Positions 18,027-27,075 of a stretch of DNA of 64,000 nt are shown here, in pieces. Position 1 is the stretch's first letter, and each line of letters opens with the position of its first letter. The notes under the pieces were generated by a model. That model ran no database searches and was not told the origin of the DNA. It was given only the letters and a program-made list of their open reading frames with translations. This DNA comes from Lewinellaceae bacterium (lineage in GTDB: Bacteria; Bacteroidota; Bacteroidia; Chitinophagales; Saprospiraceae), in contig JACJYC010000024.1 in assembly GCA_020636325.1 (NCBI GenBank), forward strand, positions 1-64,000, in the 5' to 3' direction. Made by a program: the position numbers and the translations under genes.

Positions 18027-18386
18027 ATGGAAATTAGAATTAACGAGCTCAACCGGATCGGCATTGCCGAATTGATCGCCGACCGCATCCTGATCGCCGG
18101 TCCGCAGGAAGCGCTCGAGATCATGATGAACTGCAAATACCGGGGCGCCGATGCGATCATCCTGCGGCGGCACCACCTGACGCCCGTTTTTTTTGACCTG
18201 AAAACGCGGGTTGCCGGGGAAATCCTCCAAAAATTCTCCACCTACAGCATGAAGTTGGCCATAGTCGGAGATTTTAGCGATCTTTCGAGCAAAAGCCTGC
18301 GGGATTTCATTTACGAAAGCAACAAACAGGGCCGGGTCAATTTTGCAGCATCCGTCGAAGACGCCCTGAAGGCGCTTTCCCGGTGA
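18027..18386 (+). CDS. DUF4180 domain protein
   Basis: 119 residues covering the whole DUF4180 family: GIAELIADRILIAGPQEALEIMMNCKYRGADAIIL, then FFDLKTRVAGEILQKFSTYSMKLAIVGDFS and the C-terminal SKSLRDFIYESNKQGRVNFAASVEDAL. Found widely in bacteria, sometimes with regulators; function unknown. Monocistronic here; the NamZ gene follows 54 bp later. Confidence 0.9.
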   Translation: MEIRINELNRIGIAELIADRILIAGPQEALEIMMNCKYRGADAIILRRHHLTPVFFDLKTRVAGEILQKFSTYSMKLAIVGDFSDLSSKSLRDFIYESNKQGRVNFAASVEDALKALSR

Positions 18387-18440
18387 AACGCGGGAACAAC
18401 CATTGTTAACAAGTTCCGATACCTGCACACCTTGAAATTT

Positions 18441-19679
18441 ATGAAGCTGTTTTTTGCCCTGATCCTGACTGTTGCAGCCGGCCTTACCTGGCGCAAAGTC
18501 AATGCCCCCGAACCGGTAACCGATCCGGTGCAAACGGATGACCTGAGCCGGAAAGAGATCCTGACCGGCGCCGACCAGACGGAAAAATATGTGCCCTACC
18601 TGGTCGATAAACGGGTGGCCGTACTGGCCAATCCCACTACGGTCATCGGCTCGCGACACCTGGTGGACAGCCTTCAATCCAGGGGGATCCGCATCGTCAA
18701 GGTATTCGGTCCCGAACACGGCTTCCGGGGCAACGCCAGCGCCGGCGCCAAAGTGTCGGACGAAACCGATCCGGCTACCGGCATTCCCATCATTTCCCTG
18801 TACGGCAAAAAGCGAAAACCGTCGGCGGAAGACCTCGCCGATGTAGACGTCATGATCTTCGATATCCAGGATGTCGGTTGCCGGTTCTACACCTACATCA
18901 ATGTGCTCCGCGACGTGATGGACGCCTGCGCCGAAAACGGCAAGGAACTGATGATCCTCGACCGGCCCAACCCCAACGGCTACCTGGTCGACGGCCCGGT
19001 GCTGGACATGAAGCTCCGGTCGGGCATCGGCCAGTTCCCCATCCCCATTGCCCACGGGATGACCATCGCGGAATTCGCTCAAATGATCAACGGCCAGGGC
19101 TGGCTGCCGGATAACAAGACCTGCAAGCTCAGGATTATCCCCTGCGCCAATTACCGCCACGACCGGGAATACGTTTTGCCCGTCAAGCCCTCGCCCAACC
19201 TGAATACCCAATTGAGCGTCCTGCTGTATCCGTCCACCTGCCTTTTTGAGGGCACCATCCTGAATCACGGCCGCGGCACCATGTTCCCGTTCACCGTCCT
19301 GGGCAGCCCGTTGCTGAAGGGCAAGTATGATTTTTCGTACACCCCGGTGAGCATACCCGGCATGAGCGAGACCCCGCTCCACATGAATGAAGTTTGTTAC
19401 GGGCTCGATCTGCGCAACTACGACGTGTCCATATTGCGGAAGACCAAACGGATCAACCTCGACTGGATGATCGGGCTTTACAACGCCTATCCGGACAAAG
19501 AGCGGTTCTTCGACCGGTCGCAAAGCAATCAGATCGGCAATATCGACGGCCTGTCCGGGGATGCCGCGTTCAAAAAACAGATCATGGAAGGGAAGCCGGT
19601 GAAAGAGATCCGGGATTCGTGGGAACCGGCGTTGTCGGAATACAAGAAGATGCGGAAAAAATATTTGTTGTACCCCTGA
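18441..19679 (+). CDS. namZ: Exo-beta-N-acetylmuramidase NamZ (DUF1343, GH171)
   Basis: 412 residues from ATG 18441 (a TTG nine bases earlier is possible). N-terminal signal/anchor, exported. The DUF1343 hallmark is VAVLANPTTVIG, VKVFGPEHGFRG, IPIISLYGKKRKP and DVMIFDIQDVGCRFYTYI, then LDRPNPNG and PSPNLNT. Members cleave terminal N-acetylmuramic acid from muropeptides and belong to GH171. The enzyme would serve cell-wall recycling or scavenging; no MurNAc transporter or kinase is adjacent. Confidence 0.9.
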   Translation: MKLFFALILTVAAGLTWRKVNAPEPVTDPVQTDDLSRKEILTGADQTEKYVPYLVDKRVAVLANPTTVIGSRHLVDSLQSRGIRIVKVFGPEHGFRGNASAGAKVSDETDPATGIPIISLYGKKRKPSAEDLADVDVMIFDIQDVGCRFYTYINVLRDVMDACAENGKELMILDRPNPNGYLVDGPVLDMKLRSGIGQFPIPIAHGMTIAEFAQMINGQGWLPDNKTCKLRIIPCANYRHDREYVLPVKPSPNLNTQLSVLLYPSTCLFEGTILNHGRGTMFPFTVLGSPLLKGKYDFSYTPVSIPGMSETPLHMNEVCYGLDLRNYDVSILRKTKRINLDWMIGLYNAYPDKERFFDRSQSNQIGNIDGLSGDAAFKKQIMEGKPVKEIRDSWEPALSEYKKMRKKYLLYP

Positions 19680-19695
19680 TCCAAACAGGAATGAC

Positions 19696-20331
19696 ATGGC
19701 TGCGAATTACAAAAAGGCCTTCAACCGGGTGCTGAAACAAGCTTTCCCCAAGGAATACAAGGCATTGCTGGACGAAACCGAACAGCATTTTGCCCATATC
19801 TCCAAAGATGTTGCCTTCGCAGCCAGATCCGCCAATCCAATGGACAGGCGCCTGGATTTTTCAGCTTATTTTCTGAGCCTGATCAAGGCCATGGAGAAAA
19901 GCGGCGAGCCGTATGACGCCATCCGGAGGGTCTGCCTGGCCGTGGCAACGGAATACGTCCGGCCCAAAAACCGGCTGCAGGCTTTTTTAAAGCGATTGCC
20001 GCCGAAACTCATGGGCACCCGGATAGGGCGCCTCCTGACCGATTCGCTGCATAAAAAAGTGAGCGTCAAAGGGCACGAAGACGGCTTCGAAGCCCATATC
20101 ATCACCGATAAAGCGGAGACCTACGGCCTGGGTTACGGCGTCAACATCACCGCCTGCGGCATCTGCAAGCTGTTCGACAAGCACGATTCAGGCAAATACA
20201 CCCATATCCTGTGTGAAGTGGACAAGATCACAACCAGCCTGGCGGGCCTGGAAATGTACCGGACCGGCACGATCTCCGGCGGGGCTGCAGTTTGCGATTT
20301 CAGGTACCGCAAAAAATTAGGCGGGGCTTGA
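19696..20331 (+). CDS. L-2-amino-thiazoline-4-carboxylic acid hydrolase-like protein
   Basis: 211 residues, cytoplasmic. The C-terminal half has GYGVNITACGICKLFDKHDSGKYTHILCEVDK, then LEMYRTGTISGGAAVCDFRY, the pattern of the ATC-hydrolase-like family PF14196. Named for an enzyme of cysteine synthesis from ATC in Pseudomonas, but many members are uncharacterised, so the reaction is not assured here. Follows namZ by 16 bp, probably same transcript. Its last codons form the left arm of the shared terminator. Confidence 0.75.
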   Translation: MAANYKKAFNRVLKQAFPKEYKALLDETEQHFAHISKDVAFAARSANPMDRRLDFSAYFLSLIKAMEKSGEPYDAIRRVCLAVATEYVRPKNRLQAFLKRLPPKLMGTRIGRLLTDSLHKKVSVKGHEDGFEAHIITDKAETYGLGYGVNITACGICKLFDKHDSGKYTHILCEVDKITTSLAGLEMYRTGTISGGAAVCDFRYRKKLGGA

Positions 20332-20348
20332 GCTCCGCCTAATTTTTT
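20311..20348. terminator. Bidirectional terminator
   Basis: AAAAAATTAGGCGG pairs perfectly with CCGCCTAATTTTTT, with near-complementary extension inside. A-tract on the left and T-tract on the right serve both strands. It overlaps the 3' ends of two convergent genes: stop at 20331 on plus, stop at 20339 on minus. Confidence 0.9.
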
Positions 20349-21574
20349 AATTCCGCCGCCTGCTCATCCTTCCCGGAATCATCCCACTCCGGCATCGCTT
20401 CCTTCTCGCCTTGTTTGAATTTCACCCGGAGCTGGTATTTGCTGCTCATGGAGGAGATCAGCGGCGAGAACATGGTATTCATCAGTTCGATGGCCTGTTT
20501 TCTGGCCTTGTCCATGACGTTGTCCTCGTAGATGGCTTCGCGCCGGAATTCCTCGCGGAGGGTATTGAAACTTTCGTTAAAGTTGATGCTCTTGACTTCG
20601 CGCAGCCAGCCGATATCCAGTTTGTCGATCTTGGGATAAACCTCGTGGGACAAAACCGTGGGTTCGGGCAGCGTGATGGTGACGATCCCGGCCTTGCTGT
20701 TGAGGCTGATATCGAAATAGTCCTGCAGCCGGAAGCCGACCTTCAGGATGCTGATGGCCGTGATCTCCAGGTCTGAGGAAGAGACGTTCATGCCCCAGAT
20801 CTTGGTCTGCATTTGTTTGGAAATGCCTTTTTTATCGCGGAGTTCGTAAGTCCCGAGTTCGGCGATGACCTTTTCCACCTTCTCCTCCAACAGGCCCTTG
20901 GACCGGGAGAAATCGTCGATCTTGGCACGGTCCTCCAGTTTTTTCATAAAGGGCTGCAACGCTTCATTGGAGGCGATGGAGCAGGGATTGTCCACCCCGC
21001 GGCCGCGCGCGAAGAAGGTGCCCTCCTTGGTCTTGATCACCGACGAGATGATCTGGGTGACCAGGAAGCAGGTATACTTCGAGGCGACCTCATTGAGCGC
21101 TGCTACGGCGCTGCCGCCGCCGTTGTTGTACCAGGTCTCGTAGAGCTGGGAGTTGGTATCCCGGGCAGCGATGAAGTCATTGTAGTACAGGGTGCGGAGG
21201 TAGGGGTGCTGGTTGTCGTATTCCGCCCGGATAGCCGTCATGGCCGAATCGGGGAGGCCCATCCTGCGGGCAACGTGTTCGAGCAGCGAGGTATTGACCT
21301 GGTAAACCAATTGGTCAAATTCGCGGCGATACCGTTCGGGGTTGGACAGGATGGCAATGGCGTCTTCCTCGTCGATCTCCATCTTGAAATCGGCGGGCAT
21401 ATAGTTGAGGGTGTACTCTTTCGGTACGTTCGTGAAGTCGGCGCCGAAGCCCGCGACATTTCTCAGATACCGGAAGCCGACAACGCACAGGATGCTGACC
21501 CCCAGCACGACAATGAGCATTTTGGCTATGCCGACGTTGGATGCGGGTTTCGGTGAGCTGGAACCTTTGGACAT
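20339..21574 (-). CDS. DUF4230-like membrane-anchored protein
   Basis: 411 residues with one N-terminal membrane helix (~18-36). The C-terminal half (from ~residue 265) resembles DUF4230: DLEITAISILKVGFRLQDYFDISLNSKAGIVTITLPEPTVLSHEV, followed by KSINFNESFNTLREEFRREA. The central part (~70-260) is helical with no match I know. Likely exported and membrane-tethered. A -7 box TATATTTG lies at 21593-21600 on the minus strand. Function unknown. Confidence 0.7.
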   Translation of the reverse strand: MSKGSSSPKPASNVGIAKMLIVVLGVSILCVVGFRYLRNVAGFGADFTNVPKEYTLNYMPADFKMEIDEEDAIAILSNPERYRREFDQLVYQVNTSLLEHVARRMGLPDSAMTAIRAEYDNQHPYLRTLYYNDFIAARDTNSQLYETWYNNGGGSAVAALNEVASKYTCFLVTQIISSVIKTKEGTFFARGRGVDNPCSIASNEALQPFMKKLEDRAKIDDFSRSKGLLEEKVEKVIAELGTYELRDKKGISKQMQTKIWGMNVSSSDLEITAISILKVGFRLQDYFDISLNSKAGIVTITLPEPTVLSHEVYPKIDKLDIGWLREVKSINFNESFNTLREEFRREAIYEDNVMDKARKQAIELMNTMFSPLISSMSSKYQLRVKFKQGEKEAMPEWDDSGKDEQAAELKN

Positions 21575-21592
21575 GTTTTATTAAAAATTTGT

Positions 21593-21600
21593 CAAATATA
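21593..21600 (-). promoter_or_regulatory. Promoter -7 box for the DUF4230-like gene
   Basis: CAAATATA on plus is TATATTTG on minus, exact TAnnTTTG, 18 bp before the minus-strand start at 21574. Confidence 0.5.
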
Positions 21601-21958
21601 AAAATAGAAGCCGGAATTATTTAGACGTTTGAAACAAGGGGGTTGTCACACCTCCCTCCTTCCGGGTCATCTTTCTGCATATAACAAGCGGCGACAGGGA
21701 AGAGTTGATAGAATAATCGATTGGAAAACAGGTTTTTAAAGCGGCGTCTTCGGCGAATCGGAAAGACCGGCCGCCGGCCCCGCGGGCGGATTGCCGGAAA
21801 GGGACCCTCTCCCGGATTTATCGCATTTTATTTTAAAATATACGTCATTTCCGGTCGGATTGTTTCATCCCTTGCCGGTTTCGGCAATCCCTTTCACGGG
21901 CAGTGGGCCAATTCCTTCAAACGGAGCGGCAATCTCTTTCCGGGTCGCATTAAAATAG

Positions 21959-21966
21959 TACCTTTA
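21959..21966 (+). promoter_or_regulatory. Possible folP -7 box
   Basis: TACCTTTA, one mismatch from TAnnTTTG, 25 bp before the folP start. Confidence 0.4.
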
Positions 21967-21991
21967 TGATGGAAAATATGACCGCCGCGAT

Positions 21992-22834
21992 ATGCTGCAC
22001 CCAAGGATAACGCTCAATTGCAAGGGAAAACCGTTGTCGCTCGATCCGCCGGCCGTGATGGGGATCATCAACGCCACGCCCGACAGCTTTTATGCCGGCA
22101 GCCGGGCCGGGTCGGTTGACCAGGGGCTCCGGATGGCGGAACAAATGGTCATTGAAGGGGCGGCCATACTGGATATCGGCGGCATGTCATCCAGGCCCGG
22201 CGCCGCGATCATTGAAGTGCAGGAAGAGCTGGACCGCGTCGTTCCGCTGATCGAGGCCGTCAACCGCACCTTCCCGGATACCGTGATCTCGGTTGATACG
22301 GTGCGCGCTTCGGTGGCGAAAGCGGCCGTCCGGGCAGGCGCCCGGATCGTGAACGACATCTCCGCCGGCAGGATCGATCCGGATATGTATCCGACCGTGG
22401 CCGGACTCGGCGTGCCCTATATCCTGATGCACATGAAGGGCGAACCGGCCACCATGCAGCAGGCCCCTCAATACGAGGACGCAGCCCTGGAAGTGCTCGA
22501 TTTCTTTATTGCGGAAACGAGGGAACTGGAACGGTTGGGCGTCAAAGACATCATACTGGACCCCGGGTTCGGGTTCGGCAAAACGATCCGGCACAATTTC
22601 CAGCTGATGAAACAACTGCACATTTTCGGGGTGCTGGATTATCCGGTCATGACGGGCATCAGCCGAAAATCGACCATCTACCGGACCCTGGGCGTACAAC
22701 CGGAGGAGGCGCTCAACGGCGCAACGGCGCTGCACATGGTGGCGCTGCAGCACGGCAGCCGGCTGCTGCGGGTCCACGATGTGAAACCCGCCCGGGAGGC
22801 AATTCTTTTATTTCAGGCATTGGAATCGGCATAA
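21992..22834 (+). CDS. folP: Dihydropteroate synthase
   Basis: 280 residues, usual family length. It joins p-aminobenzoate to dihydropterin pyrophosphate in cytoplasmic folate synthesis. Diagnostic motifs: VMGIINATPDSFYAGSR near the N-terminus (~22-38), AAILDIGGMSSRPGA (the D-x-GG-S-RPG pterin/Mg site), ISVDTVRASVA, IVNDIS and the C-terminal TGISRKSTIY. The stop is followed directly by the ATG of the next gene with zero spacing, so the two are cotranscribed. Confidence 0.97.
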   Translation: MLHPRITLNCKGKPLSLDPPAVMGIINATPDSFYAGSRAGSVDQGLRMAEQMVIEGAAILDIGGMSSRPGAAIIEVQEELDRVVPLIEAVNRTFPDTVISVDTVRASVAKAAVRAGARIVNDISAGRIDPDMYPTVAGLGVPYILMHMKGEPATMQQAPQYEDAALEVLDFFIAETRELERLGVKDIILDPGFGFGKTIRHNFQLMKQLHIFGVLDYPVMTGISRKSTIYRTLGVQPEEALNGATALHMVALQHGSRLLRVHDVKPAREAILLFQALESA

Positions 22835-24436
22835 ATGCAAACCAGGCTCAGCGAAGACGATATCAAAAGCATTACGCTTCGTTTCCTGAAGGACTATTAC
22901 AAGTTCTTTCACCGGAAGCGGGACCTGCGTGAGGCCCTCAACCTGCGCGGCAGCGACGGGGTGGTGGCCGACGGCCTGCTGTCCTTTGAAAAGAACGATG
23001 ACCGCATTTACACCATCACCTTCGAAGCCACCTCGGCCGACGTGAAGGAGGAAGTCCAATTCCGGATCAACGACCAATTGCTGGGCTGGGATGCCATTGC
23101 GACCACATCCCTCGTGGTCACAGCGGTGTACACCCTGTCTTTCCTGACCCGCATCTTTGCCGTGCCGGAGATCTCCCTGTTTACCCGCATTGTTTCCATT
23201 ATGCTTTTCGGCTTCCTGGTTTTCCGGCTGTACCGCTACCTGGGGCGAAAATTTCCCCGGTACCGGTATATCTACGCGGTGGAACAGTTCAAACAATATT
23301 ACGCTGACGAACAATGGATCTCCGTGGGCTGGGATGTATTTGACGACCCGGTGACCGACCCGGGCTACCGCGAACTGCGCAGGCAATGCATCCTTCACGG
23401 ATTCGGGTTGATCGTGGTGAACAAGGACCGGAGGGCCAAAGCCGTAATTGCGCCTTCGCTGGAAGACCAGTTCAGTTCCAAACGGAAAACGATCCGGTTC
23501 CGGACCCTGGGTGAATTGCGAAACCCCTTCAGGCGGCGAAAAGAGGATAAGGATAGGCCGGCCCGACCGGCTTTCAGCCTCCCCCGGGAGTATAAATTGT
23601 TGAAATGGATCAAACCCTATTTCCAGGATTCCTATTTCCGTTTCAACCGGACCTATTACCACCAATGGGGATTGGCCGTTACCGGCGCCGTTGCCTTTTC
23701 CATTCTGCTGGCGCAGGAGTGGAACCGCTTGCCGATGCGGTACGTTGACGAAAACATCTACGAGCGGCGGATGGAACGCATGAAGGACACCCTCAAGCCC
23801 GAATCAAGGATCGTGTATTACGACGCGCCCATTATCCCGTTCGGGCAGGTGGACAGCGTGCCGTTGTTCCGGATCGGAGATTCGCTTTACGGCGGATTTG
23901 CCGGCAGCGGGGAAATGTTCTCCTACGACCCCCTGCGCGATTCGGTAGTGGCGTTCGATTGCAAATTCCTGGACCGGCTGGATACCGTGAACTACATGAT
24001 CCAGGCGCTGAGCCTGCCTGATTGGCCGAAAACCCTGGGACTGATCCGATACCTGACCGATAAGGGGTTCCGGGTGAGCGCCATGTCCAAAGACTGCTTC
24101 AAGGGCGCTGAAAAGGGATACCTGATCTATTTTGAACCGCTGGTCACCGACAGCCTGGAGGCCCGGCGTTTGGCCGACCTCTACGACCGGCGCCTGGAAA
24201 AGCTGGAAGAGGACTGGCCGCCGCCTATGATCGTTCCGCTGATCCCGAAGATCGATCCGGTTGCCAAACGCGCAAAGGCGATAGCGGACTCCCTGTTGCG
24301 GGACTCCATCCGGCGCGTACAGCTCAGAAAGGATGCCTTGTGGCGGGATTCGCTCAGAAGGGATTCCATCCGGCGGGATTCCCTGAAAAAAGACGCCCTG
24401 AGCCGGGATACTTCCAAACGGCGGGCGCCTTTTTGA
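22835..24436 (+). CDS. Large membrane protein with Arg/Asp/Ser-rich tail
   Basis: 533 residues, not recognised. Residues 1-80 are soluble (helical, then FEKNDDRIYTITFEATS), two membrane helices lie at ~93-130, then a soluble region, one more helix (~278-292) and a C-terminal domain. The last ~45 residues are a charged repeat of the form (R/K)DS(I/L)RR. The FEATS and LIVVNKDRRAKAVI strands resemble a nuclease-like core, but I cannot support that. Zero spacing to folP suggests cotranscription. The TAAATTTG at 24442 abuts the mobile element that follows. Confidence 0.6.
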   Translation: MQTRLSEDDIKSITLRFLKDYYKFFHRKRDLREALNLRGSDGVVADGLLSFEKNDDRIYTITFEATSADVKEEVQFRINDQLLGWDAIATTSLVVTAVYTLSFLTRIFAVPEISLFTRIVSIMLFGFLVFRLYRYLGRKFPRYRYIYAVEQFKQYYADEQWISVGWDVFDDPVTDPGYRELRRQCILHGFGLIVVNKDRRAKAVIAPSLEDQFSSKRKTIRFRTLGELRNPFRRRKEDKDRPARPAFSLPREYKLLKWIKPYFQDSYFRFNRTYYHQWGLAVTGAVAFSILLAQEWNRLPMRYVDENIYERRMERMKDTLKPESRIVYYDAPIIPFGQVDSVPLFRIGDSLYGGFAGSGEMFSYDPLRDSVVAFDCKFLDRLDTVNYMIQALSLPDWPKTLGLIRYLTDKGFRVSAMSKDCFKGAEKGYLIYFEPLVTDSLEARRLADLYDRRLEKLEEDWPPPMIVPLIPKIDPVAKRAKAIADSLLRDSIRRVQLRKDALWRDSLRRDSIRRDSLKKDALSRDTSKRRAPF

Positions 24437-24458
24437 TGGAGTAAATTTGCAATTCAAT

Positions 24459-24569
24459 GGGACCGTTCAGAATTTTGTGTCAACAGAATTTTCAGCACGC
24501 GCAGCGTGTTGAAAATTAAAACTTTGCGTCTTTGCGTCTTGGCGCGAAAACACTATTTTGAACAGTCCC
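24459..24569. mobile_element. 111-bp MITE-like element with IS256-like ends (copy 1)
   Basis: Terminal inverted repeats: GGGACCGTTCAGAATTTTGTG at the left and the complement of GGGACTGTTCAAAATAGTG at the right. Flanked by AATTCAAT on both sides (24451-24458, 24570-24577), an 8-bp target-site duplication of the size made by IS256-family elements. An internal 14-bp stem lies at about 24487-24517. A second copy of identical length is at 45657-45767. No coding capacity. Confidence 0.82.
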
Positions 24570-24604
24570 AATTCAATTGCAGATTTACTAAAAAACACTT
24601 TAAC

Positions 24605-25288
24605 TCAAACTTTACCCACCTCAATCCGCTTCGCAAAATCCGCCGTCTCCTTCGCCAGCAACTCCATAGTGTCTTCCTGGCTCATGCCCGAACTTTTCAG
24701 GGTTTTGAAGGAATGATCCCCGCTCTCGATCCTGACCAATTCTGCATTTTTAAGTTGCCCGCAAACCGAGGTGATGAGGTCGAAATCCGCCAGCGTGTCG
24801 CGCGTGCCTTGCAGGAACAATTGAGGTATCCGGATGTCCGGTAAATGGGCGGCCCGGTCCGTGCCCGGTTTTCCGGCGGGATGCAGCGGGAACCCGTAAT
24901 AAACGACGCCTTTGACCCCGGTCAGCTCGCCCGCTGCGGCTACCTGGGAGGTCATCCTGCCGCCGAAGGATTTGCCGCCGGCCAGCAATGTTCGCCCTTC
25001 TGCGTATTTCGAAGCAGTCTTCAGGGCGGCCCTGATCACGGCGTGTGCTTTGGGCGGTCGGTCGGGGCCGCCGCCGTGTTCCATATAGGCAAAATTGTAG
25101 CGCAAAGTGCCCACCTTGCGGCCGGCCAGCCGTTGCGCCAGGTCCTCCATGAAGCTGTGCTCCATACCGGCGCCGGCGCCGTGGCCCAATACCAAGAGGG
25201 CGAAAGCGTCTTCCGGCAGGATCAGCAACCCGGAAACCGTGCCGATTGCTTCGGAAACGTCGATTTTCAGTCTTTGCGGTTTGAACAT
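24605..25288 (-). CDS. Alpha/beta hydrolase (KANL3/Tex30-like, dienelactone-hydrolase superfamily)
   Basis: 227 residues, cytoplasmic. LLVLGHGAGAGMEHSFM near residues 31-47 is the oxyanion-loop HGAG motif of the KANL3/Tex30-like group. The nucleophile is Ser107 in GGKSFGGRM, with Asp164 in QGTRDTLAD and His192 in SGDHSF completing the triad. Natural substrate unknown. A 40-bp perfect palindrome sits 13 bp upstream of its start. Confidence 0.9.
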   Translation of the reverse strand: MFKPQRLKIDVSEAIGTVSGLLILPEDAFALLVLGHGAGAGMEHSFMEDLAQRLAGRKVGTLRYNFAYMEHGGGPDRPPKAHAVIRAALKTASKYAEGRTLLAGGKSFGGRMTSQVAAAGELTGVKGVVYYGFPLHPAGKPGTDRAAHLPDIRIPQLFLQGTRDTLADFDLITSVCGQLKNAELVRIESGDHSFKTLKSSGMSQEDTMELLAKETADFAKRIEVGKV

Positions 25289-25301
25289 GATTCGGCTTTT
25301 T

Positions 25302-25341
25302 AATTCCCGGGTTGCAGTCGGCCGACTGCAACCCGGGAATT
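25302..25341. repeat. 40-bp perfect palindrome
   Basis: Arms of 20 bp with no loop: AATTCCCGGGTTGCAGTCGG and its exact complement. It lies between two tandem minus-strand genes, after the cytochrome gene stop and before the hydrolase start. No T-tract follows on the transcribed strand, so it is not a standard terminator. Confidence 0.85.
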
Positions 25342-25354
25342 TTGGATCAGTCAG

Positions 25355-27064
25355 TTATTGAAGCTTCGCCCGTTCGGCCGCCACTTCTTCCGCCGTCACC
25401 TCGCCCGCCTGGTTATCGAAGCTGCCCCGGATAAAGGTCAGCACGCCGGCGATCTGCTCATCCGACAGGAAAGCGTGGGGCGCCATCGCGTTCTGGAATT
25501 TTTCTCCGTTGATCTCGATGGGCGCGTTCAACCCTTGCAGGACGACATTGATGAGCCGCGGTTTTTCACCCAGGACCCAATCCGTGCCTTTGAGCGGCGG
25601 GTTGAGGTTGGGTACGCCTCTGCCGTTGGCCATATGGCAGACCTTGCAGTACTGGTCATATACGGTTTTGCCCAGGGCCATAGCGCCGGTCAGGTCGGCG
25701 CTGCCGCTTGAATTGCCGGCATCAGCCGTCAGGTTTTCTACCGGTTTGCTGGTGATACCCGAGCCCTCGCCGTAATAATAGATCCGCCAAACCCGGCCTT
25801 GCTGGGAATCGGCTACGTAGAGCGACCCGTCGGGGCCTTCTGCCAGTCCGCAGGGGCGGTAGGTCGCGTCGCCGGTGCTGACGATCTGCTGCGGCCCGGG
25901 GAAGCCGTTGGCAAAGATCTCGTAGTCGCCGGTCGGCTTGCCGTCCTTCATGGGCACGAATGCCACCAGGAAGCCGGCCTGCTCGAAATTGAGGCGGTTC
26001 CAGGAGCCGTGGAAAGCGATGAAAGCGCCGTTCTTGTATTTTTCGGGGAACATATTGCCCTTATAAATCAGCACGTCATTGGGCGCCCAGTGGCCCGGGA
26101 ATGCCACCAGCGGCGATTTGATGCCTTCGCAGCGGCCTTGCGTTTTGCCGTCGCCGCCGTATTCCGGGCAAAGCATTTTTTTGCCCTGGAACTGGTCGTA
26201 GTAGCAATACGGCCACCCGAAGTTGTCGTTTTCCTCCACCATCAGGAATTCCTCGGCCGGCATGTCGCGGCTTTGTTCGGGCGTATAGAGCTCCGGCCAG
26301 AAGCGGTGCAGGTCGTCGCGTCCGTGCTGCACGGCAAAGAGCTTGTCCACGTCGGGGTCCCAGGTCAGGCCGACCGTGTTCCGGATGCCGATCCCGTAAG
26401 GCGTTCCGTCGTTCTGGACCTGCCCGATCTTTTCGGCATTGAATTTCCAGATGGCGGCGCGGTAGGGCAATTCCGGACAGGGATCTTTGCCTTTGGAGCC
26501 CGGCGAACGCGGGGTTTCCTGGCAGGCATTGGTCCGCGAACCGATATTGGCGTAGATATTTCCTTTGCCGTCGAAAGTAAAGGATTTGGAGGAGTGGCCC
26601 TGCAGGGTGGAATCGGGAAAGGTGATGATGGTATCGATCTTGCTGTCGGGCATCATTTCCCCCGCTTTCAGGGCTGCCCGCATAATATACGTGGGAGAGG
26701 AGAAATACAGGTAACCCTTGTACTTTTTGACCTCGGTGCCGAAGGAGTTATCTGCAAAATATTCCGTGATATCCGCCTTGCCGTCGCCGGTGGTATCCCG
26801 CAGGATGGCGATGCCTTTATTGTTGTTGGACCGGATCAGGCGGACGTATACATCCCCGTTGTCATTGACGAACAGGTGCCGGCCGCGGCCGAGGGTATCG
26901 GCTACAACAACGGCCCCGAAATCATCGGGCAGGTGAATGCCGCCCTGATCGGAGTCGGGGGTGGGCAGATCGGGTTGCTCCGCAAGTTGGGTTTTGCATC
27001 CCTGAAATGCGAAAAGCGCTGAAAGCAGGATCAGCGCGAACATGATGGGTGTTCTGGTTCTCAT
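25355..27064 (-). CDS. PQQ-dependent sugar-dehydrogenase-like lipoprotein with cytochrome c domain
   Basis: 569 residues. Lipobox FQGC (Cys22). Residues ~45-440 form a beta-propeller of the glucose/sorbosone dehydrogenase type (DDFGAVVVADTLGRGRHLFVNDNGDVYVRL, GIRNTVGLTWDP, HGSWNR, RPCGLAEGPDGSLYVADS). The last ~110 residues are a haem c domain with CKVCH and a distal Met in MAPH. Such fusions oxidise sugars or alcohols in the periplasm and pass electrons through the haem. Calcium/PQQ binding is inferred from the family. Confidence 0.9.
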   Translation of the reverse strand: MRTRTPIMFALILLSALFAFQGCKTQLAEQPDLPTPDSDQGGIHLPDDFGAVVVADTLGRGRHLFVNDNGDVYVRLIRSNNNKGIAILRDTTGDGKADITEYFADNSFGTEVKKYKGYLYFSSPTYIMRAALKAGEMMPDSKIDTIITFPDSTLQGHSSKSFTFDGKGNIYANIGSRTNACQETPRSPGSKGKDPCPELPYRAAIWKFNAEKIGQVQNDGTPYGIGIRNTVGLTWDPDVDKLFAVQHGRDDLHRFWPELYTPEQSRDMPAEEFLMVEENDNFGWPYCYYDQFQGKKMLCPEYGGDGKTQGRCEGIKSPLVAFPGHWAPNDVLIYKGNMFPEKYKNGAFIAFHGSWNRLNFEQAGFLVAFVPMKDGKPTGDYEIFANGFPGPQQIVSTGDATYRPCGLAEGPDGSLYVADSQQGRVWRIYYYGEGSGITSKPVENLTADAGNSSGSADLTGAMALGKTVYDQYCKVCHMANGRGVPNLNPPLKGTDWVLGEKPRLINVVLQGLNAPIEINGEKFQNAMAPHAFLSDEQIAGVLTFIRGSFDNQAGEVTAEEVAAERAKLQ

Positions 27065-27075
27065 TTTGTTATTGA

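Larger units (their letters stand above)
21575..21991. other. Divergent intergenic region
   Basis: 417 bp between two divergent genes. It contains a -7 box for each direction and repeats of the motif GGCAATCNCTTTC (near 21884, 21928, with an inverted form near 21790). I see no supportable ORF or RNA gene. Confidence 0.6.

Noticed and set aside
17955..19697. 580-codon minus-strand frame opposite namZ
   Set aside because: The namZ and DUF4180 proteins on plus are clear; the opposite frame is an antisense shadow.
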